Positions 11,249 through 22,509 of a DNA stretch of 64,000 bases are shown here, piece after piece. The stretch comes from Allolobophora icterica. Its lineage: Eukaryota > Annelida > Clitellata > Crassiclitellata > Lumbricidae. Under the pieces are notes generated by a model. The model was not told the DNA's origin. It worked only from the letters and a program-made list of their open reading frames with translations, and searched no databases. Each line of letters starts with the position of its first letter. Position 1 is the first letter of the stretch. The stretch is from NCBI GenBank assembly GCA_963556255.1, contig OY744605.1:12742965-12806964 (forward strand), in the 5' to 3' direction. Both the position numbers and the translations under genes were made by a program.

Positions 11249-13025
11249 CATAGGCGTAGGAGGCGGGGGGTCAAGGGGGGCAAGCGCACCCCCCAAATTT
11301 CGGGCATTCCTGTTTTTCGGGCAAGTTGGCACCGGGAAATATGCTGAACAATTTGCCCGAATCGGAATAGTATTAGACTATTAGCAGTTATAGCTGGCAA
11401 ACCACTATAGCAGTTGTCACGGCTTCGTCTCCCCACTTGGCCTATGACAGAAACGACCTGCACAGCCTGGTGATGGAAGAACAGCAGATGCCTCAAACTA
11501 TATCACATCTCACAGGAGGCCACATCAACCGAAGAGTACCCTCCATCCACCCTTCGCCGTAATCACCCCAGAGGCGAGGCCGACTGGTGTATAAGCTGGG
11601 CACCTGCCTGCCTGCCTGCCTACCTGCCTGCCTGCGTTTCACCCTACCGGACTTTAGTCAGCTTAGCAAGACAAGGGATCGTGGAGGTGGGGAGGGGAAC
11701 ACAGAGGTTATGGGACAGGGAACACGGGTCAGACTGACTTGGAAGGGTAACTGGGATAGATAGAAACGATAGAGATTGCGGTATGTATATGTAATCTGGA
11801 TCTTATCTTCTCGCTGCTGCACGCAACAGGCGCCAGTGGAGAACCCTAGTCCATGCATGTGACCAACCGTCGCGCAGCGACGTCGGTGTTTGACATGACA
11901 TGACATATGTAGGTTGTTACATTAAAACTCTAAAAACTTCCTTTGGTCCGAGATTGAATACGTCGCGCTCTCTATAGGCCACGACAGGGTTTAGAGAGAC
12001 GCGACAGAATTTACAGCTTTATTCAATGATTTACTAAATAATTAGCTACTTAGTTACTTACCTACTTATAGCATCCAACATGTGGGCTGGATACCAACTT
12101 CAGAAAAGAAATAAATTCAAGTTCTGTTGCACTCCACTTTTCGGCGTGCAGGTCGGGAAGTCAGCGTTGTGTGCAGACATTTCTCTCATGTTTGATATTT
12201 ACTTAGTTGTGAATTTGTGACTCAAAACTAAGTGTTAATTGTTAGCATCAGTTATCAAGTTAGAATTTTAACTTTGTAATGGCCGAACCTTCGCGAAAAC
12301 GAAGGTATCGACAGCGTGTTACGTGCAGTAAATGTGGTAAGGATTCAGACTACGCAGATCAGCATGGTAAATATCATCAGAGTAAAAATGTTAAGTTCAT
12401 CGCTGTGCGTGAAAAGTCCCAAAAGCAGCGGACTTTTATCGTGCAACCAAAGTAAACCGCAGTCTCACAATCTGCCTCAGATAGACCTATGCTCAGTCTG
12501 CTGTCTGCACCGGACACACCTGGTGTAAGCTTATCGACAGACGACAGTTGCGTAAAACGAGCTGTTTGATGAAAACGACCATAGTGAAAGTTCAAGTTTT
12601 GATGAAGAGGATGCTGACCAACCTGAGTCTGAGAATGAGAACTTCAACACTCCCTCTAGCGATGATGTAATGAAGGATGGCCAGCCTTGCCCAAACGAAC
12701 CAATGCTCAAAGAGCATTGTCCAAAAAGAATCGGACGTGAAGGAACTCGAAGGGATTTTAATCCTGAATGGTTCAAGAGCAGGCCCACCGAAAGGGGGGC
12801 AGAGGAGGCTAATTACGATAACTGTCATTTGCGCATGTTCTGTTCTCAATAAGTTTCAACAATACTTTGGATGAAGATATCAAGTTCAGGGCCCAGGACT
12901 TTTTGGGCTATTCTAGGAAGACGGTCTACATTGACTATAAATGCACGACGCGGCAATTACTCGGATTTTTTCGGGCAGAAATAAAATCTTGACCCCCCGC
13001 CGCTGAAATTTCCCCTACGCCTATG
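11249..13025 (+). mobile_element. hAT transposon, 1.78 kb, internally degraded
   Basis: Perfect 12-bp ends CATAGGCGTAGG (11249) and CCTACGCCTATG (13014-13025) are flanked by the perfect 8-bp duplication CTGGTAGC (11241-11248 and 13026-13033). The CA..GGCGTAG terminus is typical of hAT. The element sits inside a LINE and splits its reading frame. It keeps the start of a transposase gene at 12279. The stretch 11380-11650 looks like captured or unrelated sequence ending in a (TGCC)n run at 11607-11635. Confidence 0.9.
12279..12855 (+). pseudogene. hAT transposase N-terminal remnant
   Basis: From the ATG at 12279 a basic N-terminus (SRKRRYRQRV) leads into a C2HH-like finger, CSKCGKDSDYADQHGKYHQ. 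A TAA at 12453 stops the frame. The same frame then reads on to about 12560. After a frameshift an acidic linker appears, then REGTRRDFNPEWFKSRP, which matches the conserved stretch preceding the TTF-type zinc finger of ZMYM/hAT transposases. The catalytic and dimerisation regions are gone. The element could move only if a full-length relative supplied transposase. Confidence 0.65.
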
Positions 13026-13425
13026 CTGGTAGCGTCCCATGTGATGTATTTTCCCTTAGCCCATGGAACGAGCGTCGATCCGTCTGGTCTTTTGCCGTCG
13101 CTGCGAAGGAGGCCTGGCGGTTCTTTGGAGCTGGGAATATCGGCTCTTAGGAGGGCTCTCCAGATGGTGTCATTCATTGCAAGTGGCGACTTGCCCTGCC
13201 ACCCGACTGCCTGCACGCCAGCCCGTGGTGGCCTCCTGGATCCACTGTCTCGCCACACTGGCATTGATGTGGGGCGCACAGGTTTAGGCCAAGGCGGAGA
13301 CCAATCGCCACTCGGACCGCCTCGTTGCTCAGGCCTAGTCCGCATGACGCAATTGGAACGGTCAGTAGCCAGTCACCGGCGTGTGGCGCTGCCACCGCTC
13401 CCAGTCTCGCTCGGTTGAGTGGGTC
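13026..13425 (-). pseudogene. LINE ORF2 fragment, part 2
   Basis: Minus-strand frames give [20 protein letters not shown], then [14 protein letters not shown], then [19 protein letters not shown] and [20 protein letters not shown] with an ITWDAT end, with one frameshift between. The CxC-G..VD..G.H.L.C finger followed by RPDG....W..GK....WD is the expected block just upstream of the C-terminus at 10846-11248. Joining the two across the hAT restores collinearity. The copy is 5'-truncated near 13425. Confidence 0.8.
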
Positions 13426-13430
13426 GCTGT

Positions 13431-13431
13431 A

Positions 13432-13488
<57 letters not shown>

Positions 13489-13492
13489 TTTA
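13431..13492. repeat. (ATT)n microsatellite, LINE tail
   Basis: About 18 ATT units directly 3' (minus strand) of the LINE copy at 13493-13680. Confidence 0.95.
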
Positions 13493-13680
13493 TTTTTTTT
13501 TCCCGAGGTAGTAAAGATCCCTCGGGCTGTAAAAGAAGATTAAAAACAGTTTATTGGTTCTCGTCTCCGACTTCGTGCCCAAAAGTGCCTCTGAATGCAA
13601 CGCCATTGAACCGTTGCGTGCAAACTGACAAACGCTGGAACAGGTGCATGCTTTCTCTAGGGTCTCCCGTTGCCTCTGTA
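13493..13680 (-). mobile_element. Second LINE 3' end, same family
   Basis: Minus-strand translation includes TGDPRESMHL, FQRLSVCTQRFNGVAFRGTF and a short tail ending GDENQ, nearly the same as the copy at 10846. The 3' terminus CCCGAGGTAGTAAAGATCCC (13502, + strand) is conserved. It is truncated after about 180 bp, and a further (ATT)n tract lies at its 5' side (13680-13735). Confidence 0.8.
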
Positions 13681-13735
13681 TTATTATTATTATTATTATT
13701 ATTATTACTTTTATTATTATTATTATTATTATAAT
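13680..13735. repeat. (ATT)n microsatellite
   Basis: Two ATT blocks are joined by ACTTTT. The tract abuts the 5' truncation point of the LINE copy, where a tail would not be expected. Confidence 0.9.
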
Positions 13736-13792
13736 TATTGTATTGTATGTTTAAATACAATACAATAGGCCTACAATATTTCATGAGTGTGT

Positions 13793-13920
13793 GGGGCATG
13801 GTAGCCAATTGGTTAGAACGCTAGGCTTGTTACGCAGGATGCGGATTCGAGACTCACCTGAGACGGTTACTGTGCATAGGGACCTTTAGCAAGTCATTCG
13901 CAATTGTTCATTGCCATTGT
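13793..13920 (+). mobile_element. tRNA-derived SINE fragment
   Basis: GGCATGGTAGCCAATTGGTT followed by AGAACGC resembles a tRNA 5' arm and A box, and GGATTCGAGACTC fits a B box 45 bp later. The non-tRNA part (GGGACCTTTAGCAAGTCATT) resembles V-SINE-type cores. Confidence 0.55.
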
Positions 13921-14570
13921 TTAATGTTTTATAAGTGTAGAAATAATAATTATAACAATGAAAATCCAGCATAGGCAGGTAGTGTACATGTATTATGATT
14001 CTAGACAGAACTCTCGCTTGAAAAATTACATCCAGCTTACTGAGCTTAGCTCGAGATATGTCGGCCCTGTTGTCTTAACTGGTTGAGAAGAAAGCGTGTG
14101 TGCGATTTAGTATGCTACTCTGGAGTATATTCTCGCTTATAATATACTCGTATATAGGGCCTACAGCTCGATTAGACCGTGACTCTTATATCGTTCTGTC
14201 AACTGCGACGCAGATGTTTGGATGCGGTTGAGGGGGTTTGTGTGGAGGGATGCACACTGCAGGTTCATGGCTGCCAGCTGATATGAAGGATACTTGACCA
14301 AAGTCGGCAGATGTTATGAAGCAGTCCTTGAAATTGGCCAGTGTGAAAAAGTCTGACAAGACGTAACCGTCTGTAAACCCCTTTCTTGCCTGTCTATTTG
14401 TCTGTTTGTGTTTGTGTGTGTTTGTCTTTGCCTGCCTGTGTGCTTGCCCATGTGTTGATGTGTTGTTGCTGATACGCAAGCCTAAAACGGTATGCCATCG
14501 TTAGCCCACGGGTGGATGTATTGTATTTACGATTTCCGTCAGTTGATCTACCTGCATTATAGTCTGTAGC
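13921..14570. other. Gene-free stretch
   Basis: A 97-residue minus-strand open frame at 14186-14479 is rich in His, Thr and Lys from local low-complexity sequence and has no recognisable domain. Nothing else was identified. Confidence 0.35.
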
Positions 14571-14662
14571 TCATTGACTGGCTGGCTGGCTGATTGATTG
14601 ACTGACTGGCTGGCTGATTGACTGACTGGCTGGCTGATTGATTGGCTGGCTGGCTGACTAAC
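14571..14662. repeat. CTGGCTGGCTGATTGA minisatellite
   Basis: Tetranucleotide variants (CTGG, CTGA, TTGA) are arranged in a higher unit of about 28 bp repeated three times. Confidence 0.85.
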
Positions 14663-14869
14663 AACTTCCCGCTAAATTCTTAGCTTGTCAAACACTCTTT
14701 GCTCGCTAGCTGTTCAAACTCATGCGCACAGGCCTATATTTACGTCTAGGCTCAAACTCTGTATTGCCTATAGAACTGAGGGTGAATACTAAATCATGCA
14801 TAGAGTCCAAAGTGTCAGAAACCCAATTTTATATATGGAATTCTAAACGAAGTCTCAGATCTATAAAGC

Positions 14870-17800
14870 TCTTTGAAGAGTCGTGAAATTTTGAGAAGGC
14901 AAAGAAAAAGGAAAAGTAAAAGCCAAAGAAGAAAGCAAGAAAGAACGCACAGCAGAAGGTAAGTAACGAAAAAGGCAAAGAAGAAAAAGGTTATAGGGCA
15001 AAGAAGAAGGAAAAGAGAAAGGAAAAGAAGAAGGCAAAGAGAAAGGTAAAGAAGAAAGGCAAGGAAAAAGACAAAGAATTAGGCAAAAGAGGGCAAAAAA
15101 GTAGGCGAAAAAGAAAGGTAAGTAAAAAGGCAAAGAAGAAGGTAAAGAAGAAGTCTTAAAAGAACTCATTAACGAAAGTACGCAAAAGGCTGCGAAGAAG
15201 GCTAATAGGAAGAAGGATAGAGAGAAGGCAAAGGAGAAGAAAGACAAAGATGAAGGCAAAGAAAAAGGCAAAGAAAAGGTGAATAAGACGGTAAGTAAAA
15301 GCCAAAGAAAAAAGCAAAGAAGAAGACAAAGAAGACGGCAAGTAAAAATAAAAGAAGACGACAAAAGAAGGCAAAAAGGAGGCAAAGAAAACGACAAGCA
15401 AAACGCAAAGAAGAATGCAAATAATAAGGCAAAGAGATAGGCAAAGAAAAAAGAAAAATGGAGGTAATTAGTAAAAGGCAAAGAAGAAGAAAAAGAAGAC
15501 AAAAGCGAAGGCAAAGAAAACGGTAAGTAAAAGGCAAAGAAGAAGGAGAAGAAGGCAAAGAAGAGGGTAAGTAAAAGGCAAAGAAGAAAGCAAAGACGAC
15601 GACAAAGCAGACGGTAAGTAAAAGGCAAAGAAGAAGACAAACAAGCAAAGAAGAAAGCAAAGAAGACGACAAGTTAAAGGCAAAGAAGAATGCAAAGAGT
15701 AAGGCAAGGAGACAGGCAAAGAAAAGAACAAAAAACGGTAAGTTAAAGGCAAAGAACAAGAAAAAGAAGACAGAAACGAAGGCAAAGAAGACGGTAAGGA
15801 AAAGGCAAAGAAGAAGGTACGAGAAGAAGGCAAATTAGAAAGCAATGAAGACAAAGAAGAAGGCAAAGAAGACGGTAAGTAAAAGGCAAAGAAGAAGGCA
15901 AAGAGTAGGGCAAAGAAGACGGTAAGTTAAAGGTAAAGAAGAAGACAAAGAAGGAAGGAAGGAAAGAACGGTAAGTAAAAGGCAAAGAAGACGACAAAGA
16001 AGCAAAGAAGAAAGCAAAGAAGATGTCAAGTAAAAGCAAAGAAGAATGCAAAGAATTAGGCAAAGAGACAGGCAAAGAAAGAGCAAAACAGGCGGTAAGT
16101 AAAAGGCAAAGAAGAAGAAAAGAAGACAAAAACGAAGGCAACGAAGACTGTCTGTAAAATGCAAAGAAGAAGGCAAAGAAGAAGGCAATGAAGACAAAGA
16201 AGAAGGCAAAGAAGAGGGTAAGTAAAAGGCAAAGCTTAAGAAGGCAAAGACGACGACAAAGAAGACGGTAAGTAAAAGGCAAAGAGAAGATAAAAGAAGA
16301 AGGCAAAGAGGAAGCCAATGAAGACACAGAAGAAGGCAAAGAAGAGGGTAAGTAAAAGGCAAAGACGACGACAATGAAGATGGTAAGTAAAAGGCAAAGA
16401 AGAAGATAAAAGAAGAAGGCAAAGAAAAAGGCAATGAAGACACAGAAGAAGGCAAAGAAGATGGTAAGTAAAAGGCATAGAAGATGATACAAGAAGAAGG
16501 CAAAGAAAAAGGAAATGAAGACACAGAAGAAGGCAAAGAAGAGGGTAAGTAAAAGGCAAAGAAGAAGACAAAGACGACGACAAAGAAGACGGTAAGTAAA
16601 AGGCAAAGAAGAAGATAAAAGAAGAAGGCAAAGAAGAACGCAATGAAGACAAAGAAGAAGGCAAAGAAGAGGGTAAGTAAAAGGCAAAGAAGAAGGCAAA
16701 GGCGACAGCAAAGAAGATGGTAAGTAAAAGGCAAAGAAGAAGATAAAAGAAGAAGGCAAAGAAAAAGGCAATGAAGACACAGAAGAAGGCAAAGAAGAGG
16801 GCAAGTAAAAGGCAAAGAAGAAGGCAAAGACGACGACAAAGCAGACGGTAAGTAAAACGCAAAGTAGAAGACAAAGAAGAAGTCAAGGTATAGAAGGCAA
16901 TGAAAACGGTATGTAAAAGGCAAAGCAGAAGACAAAGAAGCAAAGAAGAAAGCAAAGAAGACGACAAGTGAAAGGCAAAGAAGAATGCAAAGAATAAGGC
17001 AAAGAGATAGGCAAAGAAAAGATCAAAAAAGGTAGTGAGTAAAAGGCAAAGAAGAAGAAAAAGAAGACAAAAACGAAGGCAAGGAAGACGGTAAGTAAAA
17101 GGCAAAGAAGAAGGCACAAGAATAAGGCAAAGAAGAGGGCAATGAAGACAAGGAAGAAGGCAAGGAAGTGGGCAAGTAACAGGCAAAGAAGAAGGCAAAG
17201 ACGACGACAAAGCAGACGGTAAGTAAATGGCAAAGAAGAAGGCAAAGAAGAAGTCAAGGAAGAAGGCAAAGAAAACGGTAAGTAAAAGGCAAAGCAGAAG
17301 ACAAAGAAGCAAAGAAGAAAGCAAAGAAGACAAGTAAAAGGCAAAGAAGCATGCAAAGAATAAGGCAAAGAGACAGGCAAAGAAAAGAGCAAAAAAGGTG
17401 GTGAGTAAAAGGCAAAGAAGAAGAAAAGAGGACAAAAACGAAGGCAAAGAAGACGGTAAGTAAAAGGCAAAGAACAAGACAATGAAGAAGACAATGAAGA
17501 AGGCATTGAAGGAGACAAAGAAGAAGGTAAAGAAGAAGGCAAAAAGAAAGGCAAAGAAGACGGTAAGTAAAAGGCAAAGAAGGCAAAGAGGAAGGCAAAG
17601 AAGAAGGTAACAAAGACGGTAAGTAAAGGGCAAAGAAGACGGCAAAAAGATGGCAAAGAAGCTGCCAAAGAAGAAGGCATAGAAGACGGTAAGAAAAACG
17701 TAAAGAAAATGCAAAGAAAAAGACTAAGTGAGAGGCTGAGTGAAAGTCAAAGAAAAAGACAAAGAAGAAGGCAAAAAGAAAGGCAAGGAATAACGTAAAG

Positions 17801-18128
17801 AAGATAGGTAAGTATAAAAGGCAAAGAGGAAGGCAAGTTGCAAAGAAAATGGCAAAGAAGGCAAAACAGAAGGTAAGTTAGAAGGCAAAGAAGAATACAA
17901 AGAGAAAGACAAAGATGTATAGGCAAGGAAGAACGCAAGGATGAATGTATGAATGCTAAAAGGCAAAGAAGAAGGCAAAAGAGAGGGCAAGGAATAAGGT
18001 AAGTAAAAATACAGAGGAAGGGAAAGAGGAAGACAATGAAGAAGGTTCGTAAACAAAGCAGAAGTCAAAGAGAAAGGCAAAGAGGAGGGCAAGGAAGAAT
18101 GCAAAGAAAAGGGGAAAGAAGGCAAAAC
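14870..18128. repeat. 3.3-kb purine-rich GGCAAAGAAGAA satellite
   Basis: The whole stretch is built from GGCAAAGAAGAA and AAGGCAAAGAAGACG units with about 25 copies of GGTAAGTAAAAGGCAAAG by eye, mostly 16100-17640. Larger segments repeat too: the block GGCAAAGAGACAGGCAAAG near 16050 recurs with changes near 15700, 17000 and 17370. The + strand is almost free of C and T. The long leucine- and serine-rich minus-strand frames are artefacts of the repeat, since T-rich codons rarely form stops. Confidence 0.93.
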
Positions 18129-18308
18129 CTGCCCAGACCTATGCCTACTGGAGGTAGTAACTAATGTCTAACTGCACAAAAATAGCTATTGTCACTGTGA
18201 TAGGGAAACTCTTATGTAACTTCAACACATAGACCTTCCTACATCAATACAGCGTGCTACGGCGAGCAGAGGGCCAGCTGCCCATCGACACTCAGGATGG
18301 ATCATAGG

Positions 18309-18505
18309 CACTGGCGACGATCTTGTTTGACAGGTGGGAGGGAGCACGGGACACTTTTGAACTGATCTAGTAAAAAAAGAGGTCACAAAATTTGTTGACC
18401 TTTTATGGTGTTTCCCAAAAATTTTGGGGACAAGATCTATAGTGTGTCCCCCACTGTTAGAGGTGGGGTCTTGTCCCCCCTCTACCCCCGGGATCGCCCT
18501 CCATG
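18309..18505. mobile_element. MITE family X, copy 1
   Basis: CACTGGCGACGATCTTGTTT begins the copy and GGATCGCCCTCCATG ends it, an imperfect inverted repeat. The interior shares GACACTTTTGAACTGATCT, TTTTGGGG and GTGTGTCCCCC with copies at 18934 and 54772. No matching flanks were seen. Confidence 0.65.
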
Positions 18506-18836
18506 ATTCGTGCAAAGTCGGTGAGTTTCGGGTGATAGGGCCTACCCCTTTTGCGGTTTTCACATTCTTCCATTAGTCGTAATTCATCAACAATAATTAA
18601 TGATAAAAACTATCTAACAACGCGTCCAAAAGTACGAAATTTGCCGTAAATATTACACATTTGCTAGCTGTCCTTCGTCTTTCCAGCCGTTACAAAGTTG
18701 TAATTTGCAATCACAAATTTGTATAGCGTGTCTTCAACCGGGACTCAACCATAGTCAACAGAGGTGCTCCAAGCTAACGTCGCTTTAAAGCGTGATTATC
18801 AATCAGTGATTTTAGCGAGTGTGGATTGGTGTTTTC

Positions 18837-18886
18837 GTTCATTCATTCATTCATCCATCCATTCATTCATGCATACATACATACAT
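18837..18886. repeat. (ATTC)n/(CATA)n tract, left part
   Basis: A tetranucleotide tract is interrupted by two transposons. It resumes at 21250-21299 and again at 22425-22457. Confidence 0.9.
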
Positions 18887-18933
18887 GGGCGCCCGCAGGA
18901 TTTTTTGCAGGGGAGGTCAATCACGGCCGGGAG

Positions 18934-19095
18934 CACTGGCGGCGATCTTGTTTGACAGGTGGAGGGGGCACTTTTGAACTGATCTGGGAAAAAGTCAAAC
19001 TTTTTTTCGCGCGTTAAATTTCATGACCTGTTTTTCGGTGTTTCTTCTAAATTTTGGGGGTCGGATGTATGGTGTGTCCCCCCCACCATAGCCGT
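18934..19095. mobile_element. MITE family X, copy 2, right end lost
   Basis: It starts CACTGGCGGCGATCTTGTTT and shares the CACTTTTGAACTGATCTGG and TATGGTGTGTCCCCCC words with the other copies. The right inverted repeat is not recognisable, and the boundary is approximate. Confidence 0.6.
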
Positions 19096-19617
19096 CTGAC
19101 TGCCTGCCAGGCAGGCCTGACCCCCTTGCACTCTGACCCCCTGCCAATAGATTTTGTTTGACTGAGCGCCTGTGAATAATCTGGTTCCGGCGACCTATAG
19201 CTTTGTGGGCATTGAAGTAATTGCGAGATTACGATTGCGATTACAAGTAAAAACTGCGAACAAAATGGATTTTTTGTGTGGACGAAAGTAAAATTTAAAG
19301 GAATATGGCCATCTATAATTCTGCTTTTCAATTTTCTGATGCTCAGATTTAGGCGAATTATTTAAAAATGCAGTCTCGACTGCAGTATCATTAGCTCATT
19401 AGATGTCCAGTGTCTTTTCTCTATTTCCAAGGCCAGCAACTCTCTCTTCAGCCTTGTAGGATGATATATTGCGCTTGTCACCATCCTCCGCCTTTGAACC
19501 ATGCAGAGAGAAACCCAAGCTATCTTTCAACAGCCAACACCTGTTTAACCTTTCAGACCGAGAGAGTATGCGGTTTCCAGTATCCATGATTCTCTGCATG
19601 GGCAGTCGCCTTAGCTT

Positions 19618-20949
19618 CAGAGGCGCGTTTACAGAAAACGGGGCCCTAGGCGCAAACATTTTTGGGGGCCCTTCTGAACTTCTAGACAAAGTCAGATAGT
19701 CTGGTGGTGCTTAGCCTATCATGTGCTGCTGTGCAAAACCGGCGAAGTTGAACTTGAAGACGTTTTTGTAAAAACATACGCGACTTTCTATAGCGACCGT
19801 ATGGCCTCGACCCTGCTCATTTTTCAATGAATTGATTGGGTGAGATCCTTCACCACCGCTGCCCGTTTGAATGGGTGCCACGCCATTTAACCCGTGAATG
19901 CCCAATGTGAGTCCGACCGGACCCAGACCCGCTTTTCCACGGATAACTTTAGAACGGCTATGAAATTGTAAAAATGGTTTCAGGACATCCTGAAGCCATC
20001 AATTTGGCTTTCTATGCTATATTTTGCCTGATTATTCTCCCACCCTGTACCCCACAACCATAGCAAATACCAAGGACATCGCAAGATAATTATGCGGCTG
20101 ATGGTCATACTGGCACATGGTTTACCAGCCCAGAAATAAATTGGTCAACACATGTTATTAGGCATCGTTGGAGGGCAAATTCAACGCTGAGTGTAATACA
20201 CTTTGATCTACTGTAGTGTCTGCTGCCTATTCGAGGTTATACAGGCCAAAGCTATATCCGTACAATTGAATATACCTGTGAAAATCCCGAAATTGTAAAC
20301 AATACAAACGAGTATTCAAGTTCAAATAAAGTTTCACCAGGTGGCGCTACGTGAAATACCATATTAGTCGATTGCAAATTCAATTTGGATTATAATAAGC
20401 CAAATCCCGTTACAATATTTCAATCCCTTCTCAATATATTGCAATGAAAACACAGGGGTCCGGTCGGACCCCTCTCTTGGGCATTCGTGTACCAAAAAAT
20501 ACACTGGGCACTCGAGGGTTAAGGTCCCCGTGTACGGACCGTTCTAGACCGAGATTGAAATGTCTGAAAGAAGCCACCTTCAGGAAGCGAACCGCGATCC
20601 GCATGCTCTCTAGCACAGAGGAGCATGAGACGCAGCCTACGCTCTTACCGATGTAGCTAACTGTGAGTGTTATTGACACGGTCACTGTAATTACGATTAG
20701 TTAAGCTTATAATAAGCTATTCTTAAGGAATGTGAAGTTATTTGATTTATTGATTTTAGTAATTACAATAATATACTTTTATGTGAACACTAAACTGTAA
20801 CAAATAGAAAATAGGTTATATTTAAAATACTTCACAATTCACAAATGTTACTTTTTATAACTGAAAATATTTTCCTTCGTTTGGGGGCCCCCTGAGATTT
20901 GGGGGCCCTAGGCGCGCGCCTAGTGCGCCTACAGGTAAACGCGCCTCTG
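19618..20949. mobile_element. Nested hAT-type element, 1332 bp
   Basis: Ends CAGAGGCGCGTTTAC (19618) and GTAAACGCGCCTCTG (ending 20949) are perfect inverted repeats. The 8-bp duplication CTTAGCTT is perfect on both sides (19610-19617 and 20950-20957). GGGGCCCTAGGCGC near both ends extends the inverted similarity. It contains a piggyBac-type element and no transposase. Confidence 0.9.
19891..20518. mobile_element. piggyBac-type MITE, 628 bp
   Basis: TTAA stands immediately on both sides (19887-19890 and 20519-20522). The ends are CCCGTGAATGCCCA and TGGGCACTCGAGGG. A second inverted pair lies inside: GTCCGACCGGACCC near the left and GGGTCCGGTCGGACCC near the right. TTAA targets with CCC-starting ends are diagnostic of piggyBac. 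There is no coding region. Confidence 0.8.
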
Positions 20950-21299
20950 CTTAGCTTGCTGACCCTAAGGTCAGGGCTGGCATTGTCCGGCTCTAGGTAG
21001 GTTCCATTAGGCCTACTCATGAACATCTGTATATTATATGCTAATCAAGAAGTCCATGGCCTACTGTACGTGTTATTTCTATTAATTCTATAGTGCATCA
21101 ACTCTGGGGTTTCTCGTCAACAGCCAGCATTTGCTGTTGCTTTCAAACTCAGAGAGTAAGGTTTTCAGTATCCATGATTCTCTTGGCAGTCACATCATGA
21201 TTTCCAGGGGGGGTCACGCGACCCCCCTTGACCTATGCTGCGGGCGCCCATGCATACATACATACATACATACATACATACATACATACATACATACAT

Positions 21300-22424
21300 T
21301 AGACTGACCAGACGTCCCGGTTTTCCCGGGACAGTCCCGATTTTCTGCTAGCTGTCCCGGCTGCCGGGAAAGGTAGGCCAAACCCTAAAAATGTCCCGGT
21401 TTTTTTGTGGTTCACACATAATCAACTTGCATTGTTTAATGCTACAATTTTGAAGATGGAAAGAAGCGTGTCTACTGCAGTTGAAGTCTGCTGTGATCTT
21501 GCAGAACTGAAAAAAAACTAGAGTAGGAAAATAAATAAGTTTTAAGCATCAAAGTAAAGCAACTCCTTAATATTGCTGTGGATTCTGGTGCCATAATTGA
21601 GGATGACTTTTTGCAAACAGTTCGATCTTTTTATGCAACTTCGTTGGAATATTTTGACATGTGGGAAGTTATAGGCCTAGTTACGCACCATATATTCAAG
21701 CTATTCAGTTGGTTGAACTTGAGAGGAACAATTACTTGGGATATGTTTGAAAAAAGCCTTGAGGATCTTATCAAAATTTGTAAGCCAGTTGGGTATGACA
21801 TTGATGACAATTATTAATGCACTGTTTGATGAAATGACATGCGTTTGTAATTTTGTTAGTCGAGAAAAAGTGGAACAATGGAATGAAAACAATGTTGCGG
21901 TGGATAGCAGATGGGTGCAGATTTTCAATGATCTGCAAGAAAGAGAGATAATTCTTCCAAATTTGAAAATGATTCTACAATTCTTGTTAGCAATTCCTGG
22001 AACTAATGCTCCAGTTGAGCGAGTTTTCTCGTTGATGAACTCTTATTGGTCAGATCAAAAAAGTCGATTATCAGAAGAAACTCTCGAAGCTGTTATAGTA
22101 GTGAAAGTGAATATGGAAGAAACATGTGTTGAATTTTATGACAGAATATATATTAGCAGACAAAAATACTTAAGCTTTCAAGAAGCAAACATTCAAGCGC
22201 CAAATATGAGTGACTGATTTGATAAATTTATAATTAAATTTTAAATTTAAAAGCATGATTTGCAATAAAACCTTTCAGTAATACCAATATAATGTATATT
22301 GTATATTATTGTATAAGCATAAAATAGATATTTGTGCAAGTTATATTATAATTATTGACAAAACACAAATTGATTTTGTGATTGAAGTGTCCCGGTTTTT
22401 AGTTTCCAATATCTGGTCAGCCTA
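21300..22424 (+). mobile_element. hAT transposon with transposase remnant, 1.1 kb
   Basis: Ends TAGACTGACCAGA (21300) and TCTGGTCAGCCTA (ending 22424) are inverted repeats with one mismatch. Flanks are ACATACAT on both sides, which fits an 8-bp duplication although the surrounding (CATA)n makes this weak evidence alone. CCCGGTTTT words lie just inside both ends. The interior carries the C-terminal half of a hAT transposase. Confidence 0.85.
21567..22217 (+). pseudogene. hAT transposase C-terminal part, frameshifted
   Basis: The first frame (to 21817) includes AVDSGAIIEDDFLQTVRSFY and SLEYFDMWEV. A frameshift near 21800 moves reading to the second frame. There MILQFLLAIPGTNAPVERVF, SLMNSYWSDQKSRLSEETLE and AVIVVKVN form the hAT C-terminal dimerisation domain, ending at a stop at 22217. 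The N-terminal zinc finger and the first catalytic region are missing. It cannot encode a working enzyme. Confidence 0.8.
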
Positions 22425-22509
22425 ACATACATACATACATACATACATACATACATTCACTAATTCATACATTTAAGCGGTCATTCATTCTCTAGTCAAT
22501 CACATTTCT

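Larger units (their letters stand above)
18887..21249. mobile_element. hAT-like element inserted in (CATA)n
   Basis: Ends GGGCGCCCGCAG (18887) and CTGCGGGCGCCC (21238-21249) are perfect inverted repeats, each abutting CATA repeats, which hides the target duplication. The interior holds copy 2 of MITE family X and a nested hAT at 19618-20949. The segment TTTCCAGTATCCATGATTCT occurs at 19574 and, as TTTTCAGTATCCATGATTCT, near 21164, an internal duplication. No transposase remains. Confidence 0.75.

Noticed and set aside
14861..18125. Long minus-strand reading frames of up to 492 residues rich in Leu, Ser, Phe and Pro
   Set aside because: They are overlapping frames of a purine-rich tandem satellite. 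All three minus frames stay open for long stretches because the repeat lacks stop codons, and no domain is present.
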